Shown here piece after piece: positions 34,134 through 46,146 of a DNA stretch of 57,500 bases (position 1 is its first letter; each line of letters starts with the position of its first letter). The stretch comes from Chromera velia (Eukaryota; Sar; Chromeraceae), in NCBI GenBank assembly GCA_018398765.1, contig JAHBMJ010005947.1, positions 1 through 57,500 on the forward strand. Direction: 5' to 3'. Under the pieces are notes generated by a model. It did no database searches and was not told the DNA's origin. It was given only the letters and a program-made list of their open reading frames with translations. The translations under genes were made by a program, and so were the position numbers.

Positions 34134-35412
34134 CTAGAAAAGCTGAAGATCCTCCACTTCTGCACAAAGGAGGCCTCTGCTCCACTCAATTAGCCCCGCT
34201 TCTCCAACAGACGAACTCATCGCAGCCTTCCCACCTCCTCCTCCTTGTGTACACGTGTCTTGGGGGGCCATCTGCTGCTCTTTCGAGGGACGGGGAATAG
34301 AAGGAAGTAGAGAGGACCGACGCTGTCCGGTTACCTCCATTTCTTTGTATCTTGCGTTGTTGGGGGTTCCCGAGGGACTATACAAGGGGGACAGACTGCG
34401 CTCAGATGGGGGCTCCCTCCCAGTGCTCCTGTTTCTTTCTTTCCCGCCCAGGTAGCCAGGTTCCGCCCCCCTTTCCCTTTCTGTCTTTACCCCCCGGCTA
34501 TCTCCATTCTCTTCATCCCCTGAGGGACGGGAAGGACCATTCCCATTCACGCTCTTTTCCCCCTCAGGAAGAAAATTCCCTTCCCCCTCCCCGAAGTCCA
34601 CAAAAAAGGCCGCGGCCCCGGAAAGACCCACCGGGGCCACAAAGCGGGGAGAGGGCATCAAAGCGGAACCCTCATATGCAGCACCTGCTGGCAGCATCAG
34701 GTTGCTGCAGGGAGGGACCCGAGATTCGGGCTCTCTGACTGCAGCTGCACAGTCCCATTTGGGGGTCTGTCCCTCAGAGTGGATGGGGACGGGGCCAGGG
34801 CTTTGCTGTGAACTTGAGGCACCGACAGTCGGCGTGGGGGAGACTGTATCTGCATTCAACAATTGAGTGCGCACGGGAGAAGTTGGTGGTTTTGCTTTTT
34901 AGAGATCATAATTACGTCAACATTCTGTTTCAGCTTTTTTATGGCGTTCCATGAAGGAAGAGATAAGGACGTACCCTTGGAGGACCCACAGACTCTTTTG
35001 TTCATTCATTCATTAATCGATCCATCCATCCATCCATCAATCCATTCATCGATTCATTCATCCATTCATCCACTCATCCATCCTTCCATCCATCCTTCCA
35101 TCCATCCATCCATTGATTAATGCATTCATTCATTCATCCATTCATTCAGTCATTCAATCATTTATTTATTCAATCATCCATCCATCCATCCATTCATTCA
35201 TTCATCCATTCATCCATCCATCCATCCATCCATTCATTCATTCATTCATTCATTCATTCACACACTCACAACTCAGAACCTCGCTCAACCAGAAAGCAAA
35301 CGCATTTTGCTCTGTATTACCACTGTATGACAATTGTCGTTTCTCTGTCACGCACACTCTTTCTCAGTCGGATGATGATTGCGTGTGTGTGTGTGTGTGT
35401 GTGTGTGCGTGC

Positions 35413-35444
<32 letters not shown>

Positions 35445-37060
35445 CTTCATTTGTTCGTTGTATGGCTGGTTGATTAATATAATGTTTGTAGAACTTTGTC
35501 TGACTTCTGGAAACACATTTCCTGCTGACCTTTGCCTGTGCCTGTCTGCGTCACCGCCCTGGAAATGTCTCCCTGCCGATTTCCTTGAGGAGTCCTGAAT
35601 TCTTTTTTTCCTTCTACTGCTTTGTTTCGCCTTCTTTGATGTGAACTCGTGGAGTCCTCAAGCCTCTCCTCACACCTTGAGCCCTCCTCCCCGTCCTCTT
35701 TGTTTTCTCCGCCTTCCTCTTGTTCTTCTTCTTCCCGCCTCCGACCATTCAAGTACAACTGTCTCATCTGCTGCACCCGAACCCGGGCGCGGTTTCGCGG
35801 GTCCCCGCGGGTTTCTCCGGGAGTGAGGGGTCTCGCGCGACGCGGGGGGGGGGCACACGGGGGCGCAGACTTCTGATTCTGGTTGAGAGTGTGGGCGGAG
35901 GCAGAGGCACAACTTCGGCCACTTAGAGTGTCTGATGGAGCGGGAGTGAGACAGCTGACCTCAGAGCCCTCTGGAATTGTTTGTGCAGCCTTCCTCCTTC
36001 TTCTTCTGCGTGCTTGTCGCTCCTCTTTCTGCTTTTCCGCTTTCTGCTTACGTTGTTCTCTTCTGACGTCTTCTGCGACTGAGTGCAGACTCTGGACCTC
36101 TCTGAAGAAGCGTTCGAGTTGCGCGTAGGCTGAAGGAGACTCGAAGATCTTCGCGTCCCATTGGAGGGTCTCAGAGGGCGCTAAGGATTTTGGAAGAGAA
36201 CCCAAAGAGGCGGGAGAGGCGAGGGAGGAGACAGACACAGCAGACGAAAACTTTAAATTCATTCTCTCCCCCTTAGTTGCTGTAACGGCCTCGTCTGTCT
36301 CTTCCTCTTCATGCAGGGGCTCTTCTCGACCCTGGGCTTGCCATTGTTTGGTCGCCTTTGCCCCCCTGTCTTCGTCTGCATGCAGGCCGGGGACTTCCGC
36401 CCTTCTTGATGAACTTGCAAGGCCCTCTTTTGGGTTGGTCTTTGCTGTGGGTTCATGTGCAGTCATAGGTCTTTGGCCTGCGTCCGTTTCGTTTTGCTCT
36501 TTCTGTTCGCTTGGGGGAGACGGGGGGGTCTCCACGAGCTCCCCTCTTTGTGTGGCCCTCGAGAGGGCCACCTCCAACTGCTGTCTCCTTGTGGCAGAAG
36601 TGGAGGCACCTGTGCGGGAGGGGGGACCGAGTCTTGTCTGTCTGCCGCTCTTTGTGAAAACTGTGGGGCTCTCTCTGAGTGGTCCTCCCAACGAATCTCC
36701 TGTCTGCTGTTTGATATCCTTCAGCTCCACGAAGCTCTCTTTATCGGGAGGGCCACGACGGGGTGCAGGCAGCAGCACTGCTCCCTTTCCGATGCAACTG
36801 TGCGACTCTAAGTTGCTGCAATTTTCTGCGGCTGGGGGACGATACGGCGCGCAAAGGCTGGAAGAAACCGCTGAAACCATAGATCTTGGGGATCGGTTCA
36901 GCTTGATACTGCATGCGGCTGACGTTGTTGAGGAAGAGTGGCACATTTTTCCGGGCATGTGTTGTGGCAGGGTATTTGCTCCTCCGTGATTCTTTCGGAG
37001 CATTTCGTGCACTGCGAGCACACGGGAGAGTTTGAACTCTTGCCACGGTCCGATGTACAT
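34134..37060 (-). CDS. Large disordered protein of unknown function (2 exons, 748 aa)
   Basis: Exon 1 (37060-35530, 510 codons plus one base) ends AAAG|GTCAGC. Exon 2 (34849-34134) begins after the acceptor gaatgcag. The join is in phase 1 and makes an Asp codon, giving 748 residues. Without splicing, exon 1 would stop at 35474. The protein is mostly low complexity, with Ser/Pro/Glu/Arg-rich segments. Two helix-rich islands stand out: [20 protein letters not shown] leading into an Arg/Lys/Gln coiled coil ([20 protein letters not shown]), and [20 protein letters not shown]. There are no catalytic motifs, leader or membrane span. The basic coiled coil could bind nucleic acid or cytoskeleton, but that is speculation. 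The intron holds long tetranucleotide and GT arrays. Confidence 0.62.
34999..35270. repeat. ATTC/CATC tetranucleotide array
   Basis: About 270 bases of interspersed cattcatt and catccatc units, inside the intron of the minus-strand gene. Short reading frames over this array are low-complexity artefacts. Confidence 0.92.
35383..35445. repeat. (GT)n with GC interruptions
   Basis: About 60 bases of GT dinucleotides broken by gcgtgcgtgc in the middle, in the same intron as the ATTC/CATC array. Confidence 0.92.
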
Positions 37061-37769
37061 TCTCTTTGCTTTTTAAAGGGAGAAGAAAAATGAGAGAAAG
37101 ACTTTTGTTGAATGACCCATCACCAGGGAAACCCGAGACGAAGTTCTAGGCAACACCGCATGCGCGCTTTCACTGGTCGACACGTTAGCAGACTGTACTT
37201 GTAAAGCTTCCTGCCATTTGAATTGGAAGGAATACTGATCTCACGATTGAACAGCTAGGGATCTTTTCAAGTGCAGGCCGACACAGTGTCGCGGACGCAC
37301 GGTGCATTCTGATTCTGTTGTCGATGTTCAGATTTTCATGCATGCGTGCAGTGAATATTTTTTCGTTTTTCACCCCGGCCGTTGTTTTCGCGCGTGCGCC
37401 CGGAATTGGGGAGCGCTGCGCGGTTCGAGAATTTTTTTGTCAATATTTTGTCGCATGAAGTCGGACGCGAAAGCGCGCGAAAGATGCCTGAGTCGTGCAC
37501 ACCGATACGCCATGCAGTCTTTGCTGCATCTGGCCTTCACTGTAGATTGGCAAGTGCATGAATGACGAGTAAACTGGTCAATTGATGTCTATAGATTGCT
37601 CGACTAACTCGAACAGAATTGCCTCGCTTTTTGTCGAACATCTCCTTGTGGGCAGTTGGCTGATATACAGTGAATTTGACTGCATGCTTCATTCACATGC
37701 AGAGACAGGCAGACTGATCGAACGAATGGACACCCCTATCGGAGAGCTTCAGACTGCTCTCCTTCTCAA
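37061..37769. promoter_or_regulatory. Divergent promoter region between the 37060 (-) and 37770 (+) genes
   Basis: About 700 bases with no convincing gene. It contains several GCATGC words (37338-37345, near 37680) and a GC-rich patch with many CpG (37378-37490). Promoter function is inferred from the divergent start codons. Confidence 0.35.
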
Positions 37770-38276
37770 ATGAACGGAAGGACACTCTTGCGGTGCCTGT
37801 GTGGCCTGTCGGTGCTCTCTGCCGTACTCCGCAGGGCGGCTGCATACGACAACTCACGAGAAAATGTAGTCAAGCATGCAGCCAGCAAACTGATTTCCAT
37901 GCTGACTTCCCACGAGAATGAAAGAAACGGTGACATCACAGCAAGTGAAGCAGAGAAAAACAGCTTGAAGGATCTCCGAGTCAAAACGATCTTGGACGAA
38001 GCACTCAAGGTAGAGGCCGCAAAGCAGCAAGATGACCAAGAGCAGGCAGACGCAAAGCCCCCTCCCGACACGCAGGAGGAGGCAGACGCGCGTCACTTCG
38101 TGGCTTCTCTGATCGACAGGGCCTTGCAGGTGCCGGACGTGATTGTGCACCACTACTACCCGATTCCCTTCGCCTATCCAGAGCCAGAGGAGTACGAAAA
38201 GCCGTTGACCCGACCGATCCATTCTCTGACAATCGATGAGCCAGGAAGGATTACGGAGGCAGGAATGGCGATTTAA
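37770..38276 (+). CDS. Small secreted protein of unknown function (168 aa)
   Basis: An intact 168-codon frame. Residues 1-25 (MNGRTLLRCLCGLSVLSAVL then RRAAA) look like a signal peptide with cleavage before YDNS. The mature part is a charged helical region (about 26-115, rich in Glu, Asp, Lys, Gln). It ends in an aromatic/Pro segment, DVIVHHYYPIPFAYPEPEEY, that looks conserved in style. No family is recognised. No intron is needed. Secretion is inferred from the leader only. Confidence 0.6.
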   Translation: MNGRTLLRCLCGLSVLSAVLRRAAAYDNSRENVVKHAASKLISMLTSHENERNGDITASEAEKNSLKDLRVKTILDEALKVEAAKQQDDQEQADAKPPPDTQEEADARHFVASLIDRALQVPDVIVHHYYPIPFAYPEPEEYEKPLTRPIHSLTIDEPGRITEAGMAI

Positions 38277-39300
38277 GAATGGAGCCATGAAGAAGCAAGA
38301 GGCCACTCATTTGAGCGCACGGCAGAGGGATATAGACAGAAGGTCATCAATGGCTTTCCGGGGAACTCTGGGCAGTTAGACTTGCAAGAGACCTGTGGAC
38401 AGTAGACAATCTGACTTCCTGGGAACCAGTAAGAATCAACAGAATTTTCTGCTTCTTTTTTAAATGCACTGCACAGTGACTATGCATGCAAGAAGAAAAG
38501 ACGAAAGAACGAGCTAGAGAAACAGCCTCAGAATTGCAAAGCAAATTACGTTGTTCTTGTGCAATGAGAGGGATGACGGATCGAGAAAGGGAGTGCAAAA
38601 GGAAGCAGCAGACGGAAGGGGTGGAGAGAAGAACACAATTCGCCACCGAAGAGAAGAAGAAAAGTGTTTGGTAGTCTGGGTGCATGAGAAGGAATCAAAA
38701 GTGGGGAGTGAGAGGGACGCAAAGACGGGTCAAAAACAAAGCAGTCACGGCCGAGCGCCACAGAAAGCGACAGAAACAACCCAGAAAGGCTCGACAGTTC
38801 AGCTGAAAGAGACCTGCAGCATGCAGCACAGAATACGGAAGAGAAACGACAAAAAAAAAAGGCGAACTTCCTCTGAAGAGGTTTCAGGGGCTGGAGCATA
38901 AGAGTGCAGAAAGAATAGACAGGCGCTTAAAAGCGAAGGAGGGCGGATAGCGAAAGAGAGAGGAAATGCAAAGAGGCACTGCCTCATCTGGCCAGGCGTA
39001 AGCGAAGAGATTGTGGAAGCATTAGAGAACAGAAAGCTTTCTGTGTTGTTATATTGTTGTTCTTGAAATTTGTCACTTTAAATTTTCCCGCTAACTAAGC
39101 CTGCGGACTGCATTGTTTCTACGATTCATCCCACCCAGCAGCCACTGTCCCGTCTACGTTGCTCAACCTTCTCTGCTCAGAAGCTTTTTCGACCCACAAT
39201 GCCATGCATGCATGTGGTACGACTCGTATTCATCTTCCTGCGTGCCTGTCGGTCTGTTTGCCTGTCTGCCTACATGTCTAGCTGTTCGTGCTTCCGTCGC
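38277..39300. other. Purine-rich intergenic sequence
   Basis: The plus strand is dominated by A and G from about 38480 to 39000. Open frames on both strands follow this bias and carry no domain. The proximal part may be the 3' UTR of the secreted-protein gene. Confidence 0.45.
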
Positions 39301-39309
39301 ACGCTGGGT

Positions 39310-39333
39310 CGATCTGTCTGTCTGTCTTTCTGA

Positions 39334-39391
<58 letters not shown>

Positions 39392-39478
39392 GCCTTTCCC
39401 TCTCTCTCTCTCTCTCTCTGCCTCTCTCTCTGCCTCTCTCTCTCTTTCTCTGGTCTGCCTCTCTCTCTGTCTTCCTGT
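39310..39478. repeat. CTGT / CTCT pyrimidine microsatellite
   Basis: About 50 bases of ctgt units are followed by about 110 bases of ct-rich units broken by ctgc. It is the same CTGT vocabulary that precedes many 3' splice sites in the window, but no coding exon follows here. Confidence 0.9.
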
Positions 39479-39599
39479 TTAAGACTGTCTTTGTGTCTTG
39501 TCGATCTGCTAGTCGATCTGCCCTTCTGTTTCTTTCTGTCTATGTTTCTGTCCCTATACCCCTCTCCCTGTATGCGCCTCTGTCGCTCTAGGTGCGTTA

Positions 39600-40769
39600 A
39601 CTTGCAATCTTTTGCATTGTAAACTAGATTGTACTAGATTGCAAATCAACAAAATAATCAGATAGTAATAAATACTCTATATTAAGCTTTTCAGAGGCCT
39701 TTTTAGTTAGTGCCATATCACTATGACTATGACGCGCCATCGTTATCCATATCCAGAGCTAGCTGAATACTTCTAACGTTAGGCAGGGAAAAGTTGTTAT
39801 TTTCTAAGATGCCACGCTACACTATCTTAATCAACACTTCAAATCAAAAGTTTTAGTAATCTTGCGAGTTCCATATATAATTGATTGATTCAAAGTTGAA
39901 AACCTCTGACAGTTGCAGTTTTTTAACATGTTTAAAATGGTTGATGAAAACTATAAAAAAATAAAATGTTGAATAATTAATTGGGGGGAAAGGTAACATT
40001 GAAGACCATTTTATGATTTTATTCAACAAAAACTCTGAAAAATTTTAAAAAATTTGCCTGCAAGAAAAATTGAATGTCAAAGTGTGTTTAACTTGAACGT
40101 GCCAGTGACGTAACGTACCTGACAATCAATCTATCTATGAAAAATTTCCTTTTTCATCACTTTTCCAGAGCCACACCCAGCCTCAGATTGATGAGTGCCT
40201 TTTTGTACCTCATTTGGTGTTCACTCACACAGCCGTATACGCATACTTAAAAATCACGTACACCCAGAAAAATGACAGGATTTTTATGTAAATTTCCGGT
40301 ACTTCTCAAGGCTTTGGACTGCATACCCTCTGAGAATGCACAAACTTCATACGCACTTCCCTTCGCACGCGAATGCGCGCAAGCAAGCTTTTTTTCCTTT
40401 TTTTTTTTTTAGATCAAAATTTTAAGATGCATATTTTTTTTCTCTTTTTATTTTTTTTTTTAACAAAAAAAAAAAAGTGTATGCATGCATTTATTTCAAT
40501 TCTATGTGAGCTCATACATGCATGCATGATTGTGACAATCAAGCATGCCAATGGATCGAACATCCCCCTGCGAGCATTCTGCCTGTGATTGTGAACCAAG
40601 AAGGGCGATTATCTGCTGCAGCCATCTGATTGACATCTACCAGCTCTATTTGAATCTTCTGCTCTGTATTCGTTCTTCATCTGACTCAGTTGCATTCTCT
40701 TCAAACTCTTGTTTGGCATTTCACACATTTCACTCGTCTCTTTGAATTTTCACTTCTCTGCAACTAGCT
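39600..40769. other. AT-rich intergenic island
   Basis: Strongly AT-rich from 39640 to 40350, with T and A homopolymers at 40388-40475 and two TGCATGCA-containing runs at 40490-40530. No gene is seen. Confidence 0.55.
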
Positions 40770-41490
40770 TTGGTGATGCTTTTAGAGCTATTTACAGGAG
40801 GCCTTCTGATGGTTGTGGGGGCTGTGGGGAGCATGGGCTCCTCATGCTGCTCTAAAGGGCTAAGAGGAGAGAGAAGAGACTTCTTTAGAATAACTTTGAA
40901 GATCATCAACAGTCTGACTGTCCACAATGCATCCGAGACCGGCAGAAAGCTCAATATTCTGGTTAGAATAGCAAACAGGGAAGCACTAGGTCCGAAGGAG
41001 CTGCGGGAGTGTTTGCAGGAAATTGCTGATGTGCTTGTCAGATCCATTGCACAGTCACCCACTCTGATCCTTCCCGCTCTGCATATGAAACAGAGCTGCT
41101 CCAAGAAAAAATGATGCCCATCTTTGCCTTTCCAAGAATATTTCGGGACACCTTGGATGCAACTGTCAGAGATGTGATCCAACAGGGCTTGAAGCGTCCT
41201 CTTCACTTCATTTCTGCCTTAGCTCAGACTAGAATAACAGGCAGCAGGAGAATTCTTTCCCATCCCAACCTGTCAGCAAATCTTCACTGACAGTTTGTTC
41301 TCTGCTTCAAAAACCACAGATAAGTCGACTTGCCTTCGGGCCGTCTGCTTTCTTAGTACCGCAATCCAGCAGATAGCTGTACAAACTCAGGGTAAAGCTT
41401 CATCTTTGGTTTCCTTCCTCACTGCACTGCATGATGACCACATTCTCGTCAGCATAAAGTCTATCCTTCCCCCAGATAGCATGCTTTAAG
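40770..41490 (+). pseudogene. Degraded coding-like fragments
   Basis: A 114-codon frame at 40770-41114 is followed by a second frame at 41295-41489, with several stops between. The first piece has a plausible helical protein texture (ITLKIINSLTVHNASETGRK), but no family is recognised and no splice path joins the pieces. It is probably the remains of a gene or mobile element. Confidence 0.3.
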
Positions 41491-41738
41491 TGAGGCTTAG
41501 CCCCACAGAGTCCGGCACTATATCTGCATTTTACAAGTCAGTCATCAATAAAATTCTTCAACTGTTCTAGAAAGCAGCACACCCGGCGACTAATTGTGCC
41601 CAAGTCTCCCTTGAAGAGCAGCTAAAAGAGCAGCAACACTGTCAGAATGATGATTTTAATTCTTTCCCGTCGATGGATCCTCTGTTCCCACTCACAGACA
41701 CACCCCCTCAAGCTCATGATCAAGGCGACCCAATCTAA

Positions 41739-42587
41739 TCTCCCTCAAACCCGAAGGGCCCAATTCAACTAGATGCCCTCTCCAACGCTTTCTTCCTTGA
41801 TATTCAGAATGAATCTCTCAATGCACTCGAGTCTGAGACTCACTCGCCGGAGTCCAACCCTCTCAACATAGAATCAAACAACCGAATCGGCAATGCGCCC
41901 CTGATTGCCCCGATTCTTTCTGCCCCCAAATTGAAGGTGCAGTCAGTTGCAGAACGAGACGCCCTCTTCAAAGATTTCTTCACCGACTCTGCCCCTAACC
42001 TCGCAAGTCAATCATCAAACGCACAGAACGAGACCCATGTCACAGCTGCCTTGCAAAGCCTGCTTGATACAGCTTTCCTTGATACCACTCTCTTACAGAG
42101 GCTGCAAGAAGCCACCACTAACTGGTTATCATCTTCTTCATCCTCATTGTCCTCCACAGGGAATGTCTCTTCTTCTCTCCCCCAGAATACTACAGAAGTA
42201 GCCTTCCCTTTTGTTGCTACAAAGCGCCCGCCTCCCTACGTCAAGCGCATGATTTAGCTCACCAAGACTCAAGTCATTCCCCACCTGAAAGCAGATATCG
42301 CAAAGAAAAAAAAAGAGGTAAAACAAATCTTCGACAGACTGAGTGCTGACCTTACTCTAGGCCCAGGAGGAATCTTCACTCCCAAAGCTGAGGAGACATT
42401 TGCTCGACATGAAGAGATGGAGAGAGAGGAAGAGAAAGCAAAGCACTGTCTGTCGGACGTCCTTATCTGGCTCGACCAGGCCTCCTCAGGCAGTCTCTCT
42501 GAGGACATGACTGAGTGGCCTGTGGTCATGCGCAGCCTGAAAGAATTTGTACAGTCTGAGGCGCAGCGGCAAACTCAAGTGAGTTAG
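41739..42587 (+). pseudogene. Coding-like frame broken by one in-frame TAG
   Basis: From 41739 the frame is open to a TAG at 42255-42257, then open again for 109 codons to a TAG at 42585. Both halves have protein-like texture. The first has VAERDALFKDFFTDSAPNL and a Ser-rich linker. The second has a charged helical region, KQIFDRLSADLTLGPGGIFT and HEEMEREEEKAKHCLSDVL. The family is not recognised. It may be an inactivated gene, an element-derived gene, or a spliced gene whose exons I cannot place. Confidence 0.35.
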
Positions 42588-44107
42588 TGATCAAAATTCT
42601 TTATATGCGTAAGTGTCGTGCATGTTATCATCTCACTTGATCTTTCTTTTCCGGTTTCACCCTGTCTGAAGAAATCAACGTGAAATTGAACTTATTGTTC
42701 AGCGTGTTTAGTAGACTTGTACTTGTTCATTATGCTCATACACGACATTGAGGTGCTTTGGCTAGCTGACTGGATGTGCAGGCTGGGTTTGGATGTGAAT
42801 GCCCGTCTAATTGTCTGCATTCCCCCATAGTGTGAACTCTACTCTCTGCTCTAACAAAGCTAAAGACTACCAATAACAATTGAGCTATACGCAAACAGCT
42901 TTCTAAAACCAATGGACCTGGCATGCACTTGTTGAGATCTTGTGTCTCCCTATTATTTTATTATAAATCTGCTTCTATCTCTAACCCCTGACCATCTACT
43001 TGCAGGGGCAGTAGAATTCCACAGATAGCCATGCGGATACAGGGGTGCAAGGAGGTCTTCTGTCCAGTGGGTCTCTAGAAGGGTGGTCGTCACTTAAATT
43101 TTAGTATATGAGAACTGGATATTTAAAAAACTGGGCGTAAGTAGTCAATCAGACAGCTTGTTATCCAATAACCCGGGGGGGGAAGGAGAAAGAGGTTGGC
43201 CTGAGGTTGTCTATGGACATTATGCTTGGGGGGGATTCGGGTGCAGATGTTGCCATACAAAGACGTACATACAGGTGCACAGTCAGATAGAGGTAGAAAG
43301 AGGGCAGAGAGATTTTTAAGAGGGCGCTTTGCCAATGAAAACTTCAACAATTGATACAAAGTGAAGTTCTCTTCGGAAAGAAAAGGAAGGAAAGGATTGA
43401 GGATGAAAAAAAAAAAACGCGAATCAACAGGCGCTGCGCGGCTAATACAGTCTGATTGTAAAAAAAAGAAAAACCGAAAGACAGAAAGTTCTTTAAGAGA
43501 GAAAGAAAGATAAAGGAGATTGAAACGGAGATGACGTGCATGCAAGGTCGATTCCTGTAAAACAGTTTTTCAATGTATGAAAGAAACTCACTTAGAGAAC
43601 TTTTCTTCTTTTTATATATATCAAAATAAACTTTAGGAGCCTATGACTAATAACGTCTGTAGAGCTCAGCGGAAGCTTAAACTTTATATGACAGTCTGAT
43701 ATTACAGACTGATAACACTCTGTCTGATTCCCTACTCATGAATCGACTTAGAGATGCTGTGCCTCCTTTTCATCTTTCCTGTGTCATAAGACCCACTCAC
43801 CGAGCAAATTAACAATGATTCAACATGCAAATAATTATGTAATTAATCAGTTGTATTGGTTAATTATGCATGACCAACTAAAAAACAGATCTGCCTACAC
43901 GTGTATATCTAATTTAAATTAAAACACCTTTTTAATTTAAAACTTCAAATTACGGTCAAACATAATCGAATACTTGAAGGCAGAAGGATCACTAAATTAA
44001 AATTAGACTCGAAAAGAAAATTTAATTAAGAGACAATTAACAGTAAAAAATGGTTCAAGTTTTTCTATACTCTATTAATTTTTTTATCTATGGTTCGAGT
44101 TTAAAGT
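42588..44107. other. Intergenic, becoming strongly AT-rich
   Basis: Mixed composition to about 43570, then AT-rich to the LTR element. Frames at 43123-43545 are driven by an A-rich plus strand. No gene is seen. Confidence 0.5.
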
Positions 44108-44527
44108 TGTTAATGCAGAGAGGTTTAACTTCAGAAAGAAGTCTCAGACAACAGTTGCTTGAAGCAGTATAGCTTCCTTCTCCTGCGAAGCAGCTAGGCT
44201 TCCTTCACGTTTACTCACTGAAGCAACTGGGCTTCCTACCTACTCCCTATAAATGGAGATCTGATCATACACAGCATCACCATATAGGTATGTTCATGTA
44301 TCTGCTCTCTTTTGTAATCGGTTCTGCTAGATTGAGCAGTTTCTCACTCTTTGTTCTTACATATACTTCGAGCCTTGACACTGCATGCAATGATACAAAC
44401 ATGCATGCACATGCATACACGCAATACGATGGGCGCTCGCGGCGGCCCGCCTTGTGCGTGCGTCTGCACGATGCCGCCTGATGGTGCTTTGCATGACTGC
44501 ACCATAATACCGCCCATCACACTCACA
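44108..44527 (-). repeat. 3' LTR of the gag-only element
   Basis: 420 bp, the same length as its partner at 46166-46585, with 11 substitutions and no indels between the two that I can see. It contains a cctataaatgg word and CATGCATGCACATGCA runs. In the direction of the element this is the downstream LTR. Confidence 0.9.
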
Positions 44528-44545
44528 ATCACCCCCCGAGTTCAC
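44528..44545 (-). other. Polypurine tract of the gag-only element
   Basis: Read on the minus strand, gaactcggggggtgat ends directly at the 3' LTR start TGTGAG. The match to the ggggg-tgat tract of the decayed copia element at 26945 supports both calls. Confidence 0.6.
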
Positions 44546-44859
44546 TTCTTCACAGAGATAGACTGAGTGAACGAGTACTTCATCCATCAACATGAAAGAT
44601 CTGAGTCATTCACTCACTTTCCCTCATATAACCTGATGGCTTCATCGGATAGTCAACTAGCTATCTGATGCGCGAATCATATCCATACAATTCAGAAAAG
44701 AGGAAATCAATCATGGCGAGCACCTACAGATTTGAGTGAGTGAGTAACAAATCATAGAAAATGGATGTTATTGAAAAGACAACTTGAACAGTATATGGGA
44801 CACATTACACAAAATGAAACTCTTCATCAACACTCCCCATTCCGGCCTCTCTTGACTCT

Positions 44860-46002
44860 TCAGAAGTACGTTGCGTCAGAGTCGTATGAGTCATCTGTGA
44901 AGGCGTCGGAATCTGAGTCTTCCACCCTGCGAAGCGCAGCTGCAGCATTCTCCTTCTTCTTTGACTTCTGAGCAGGTGTGTGTCCTGCAGTTGACGCTCT
45001 GGCTGCACTTACACTCTCCTTCTCTTTTTTGTCTGCCTTTCTCTTCTCAAAGAGGGCCTTGACAAACTTTTTGTCCATCTCTTTCTTCTCTGCGATCTCT
45101 TCTTCCGTGAGCATGCACTTGTCAGCCCGGTGTCCGAAGATACCGCAAGTGAAGCAAGGGCCAGAACCACCACCCCTGCTAGTACCCCCGGCGAATGTCA
45201 GTCCTTTGGGGCCTCTCCCTTTTCTTTCTGCCCTGCTACCAAACTCATGTCCATCCTGTGTCTGTTCAGAGTTGTCACTCTTGGCAATCTGCTGAGCAGT
45301 GCCTAACGACTCGATGTCTCCTCTCAGATCCTCCAAAGTCGGCAGAGTACCCCCCGTTGAATTGTATCTCTCCTTCATCTTAGTGTAGATGACTTCTCTG
45401 TGCTTCTTCTTCAAGCCACGAACGACAAGAAGCAACTGAAAGAAGCCGTCAGGGGTGTAGTTGCTTGACTGTACATCCGCCATGACTTTGTTGAACAACA
45501 AGAGTCTCTTCTGTGGCTCTGCGACCTTGTTCCCAGCAAAATCGATCAACGCGAAGACAGCGGTCACCAACATGGAGATGGCGTCGTGTCCAAAGTGCTT
45601 CTCGAGTGCCACGAGGCCGTCCTTGTACATCGCACCTGGTTTCTGCAGCGCGTTCTTGACAACGGTGAAGAATTCCGCGTTCTTCATTCCGTACTGTGTC
45701 AACGCTTGCTTTATCTGCAGGTTCCACATCTTCTGTTCAGCAGGGCCGGCTGTGGCTTCATCATATCCAAGTACCAGAGCGGTCGACTTTTGGTGAATAT
45801 CGAAAGAAAAACGAAAGTGTTCCAGTGCTCTCTGGTTCTCTTTCTTTTGGTCTTCTGCCTTCAGATCCCTGGAAAACTCTGGAGGCTTCAGATCCCATCT
45901 TCCCGCAATCTGCATCTTCTTCCTCCCTCCAGCTGCAGTGGGAGAATCTGCTCCAGTTCTTCCTGTCTGTTGTGGAGTTGACAGCACAGCCTGTGCAGAC
46001 AT
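44860..46002 (-). CDS. Gag-like protein with CCHC zinc knuckle (380 aa)
   Basis: An intact 380-codon frame inside the LTR pair. Residues about 40-235 form a helical capsid-like region of the copia/UBN2 Gag style (FDIHQKSTALVLGYDEA, LTQYGMKNAEFF, VRGLKKKHREVIYTKMKERY). A Gly/Arg-rich linker follows, then a zinc knuckle C283-x2-C286-x4-H291-x4-C296. The tail is a Lys/Glu coiled segment ending in a Ser/Asp-rich acidic stretch. It packages element RNA in known Gag proteins. The absence of stops or frameshifts suggests recent insertion or selection for function. Confidence 0.85.
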   Translation of the reverse strand: MSAQAVLSTPQQTGRTGADSPTAAGGRKKMQIAGRWDLKPPEFSRDLKAEDQKKENQRALEHFRFSFDIHQKSTALVLGYDEATAGPAEQKMWNLQIKQALTQYGMKNAEFFTVVKNALQKPGAMYKDGLVALEKHFGHDAISMLVTAVFALIDFAGNKVAEPQKRLLLFNKVMADVQSSNYTPDGFFQLLLVVRGLKKKHREVIYTKMKERYNSTGGTLPTLEDLRGDIESLGTAQQIAKSDNSEQTQDGHEFGSRAERKGRGPKGLTFAGGTSRGGGSGPCFTCGIFGHRADKCMLTEEEIAEKKEMDKKFVKALFEKRKADKKEKESVSAARASTAGHTPAQKSKKKENAAAALRRVEDSDSDAFTDDSYDSDATYF

Positions 46003-46146
46003 CGTATTCCTTTACAAGCAACAGTTGTTCGTATTCGAAAAGAAATGTCTCTCCACAATGCTCTACACCGTCTACACGACTCAACGCCACAGAACGAACA
46101 GCGTCTGTCTCAATTCGTCTACCTCTCTACAGTTGTCTACTCGAAG

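Noticed and set aside
34863-35598. His/Ser/Ile-rich frames over the ATTC/CATC array
   Set aside because: They are translations of a microsatellite inside an intron.
39113-39622. 169-codon Leu/Ser/Cys-rich frame
   Set aside because: Mostly a translation of CTGT/CTCT repeats, with no conserved motif.
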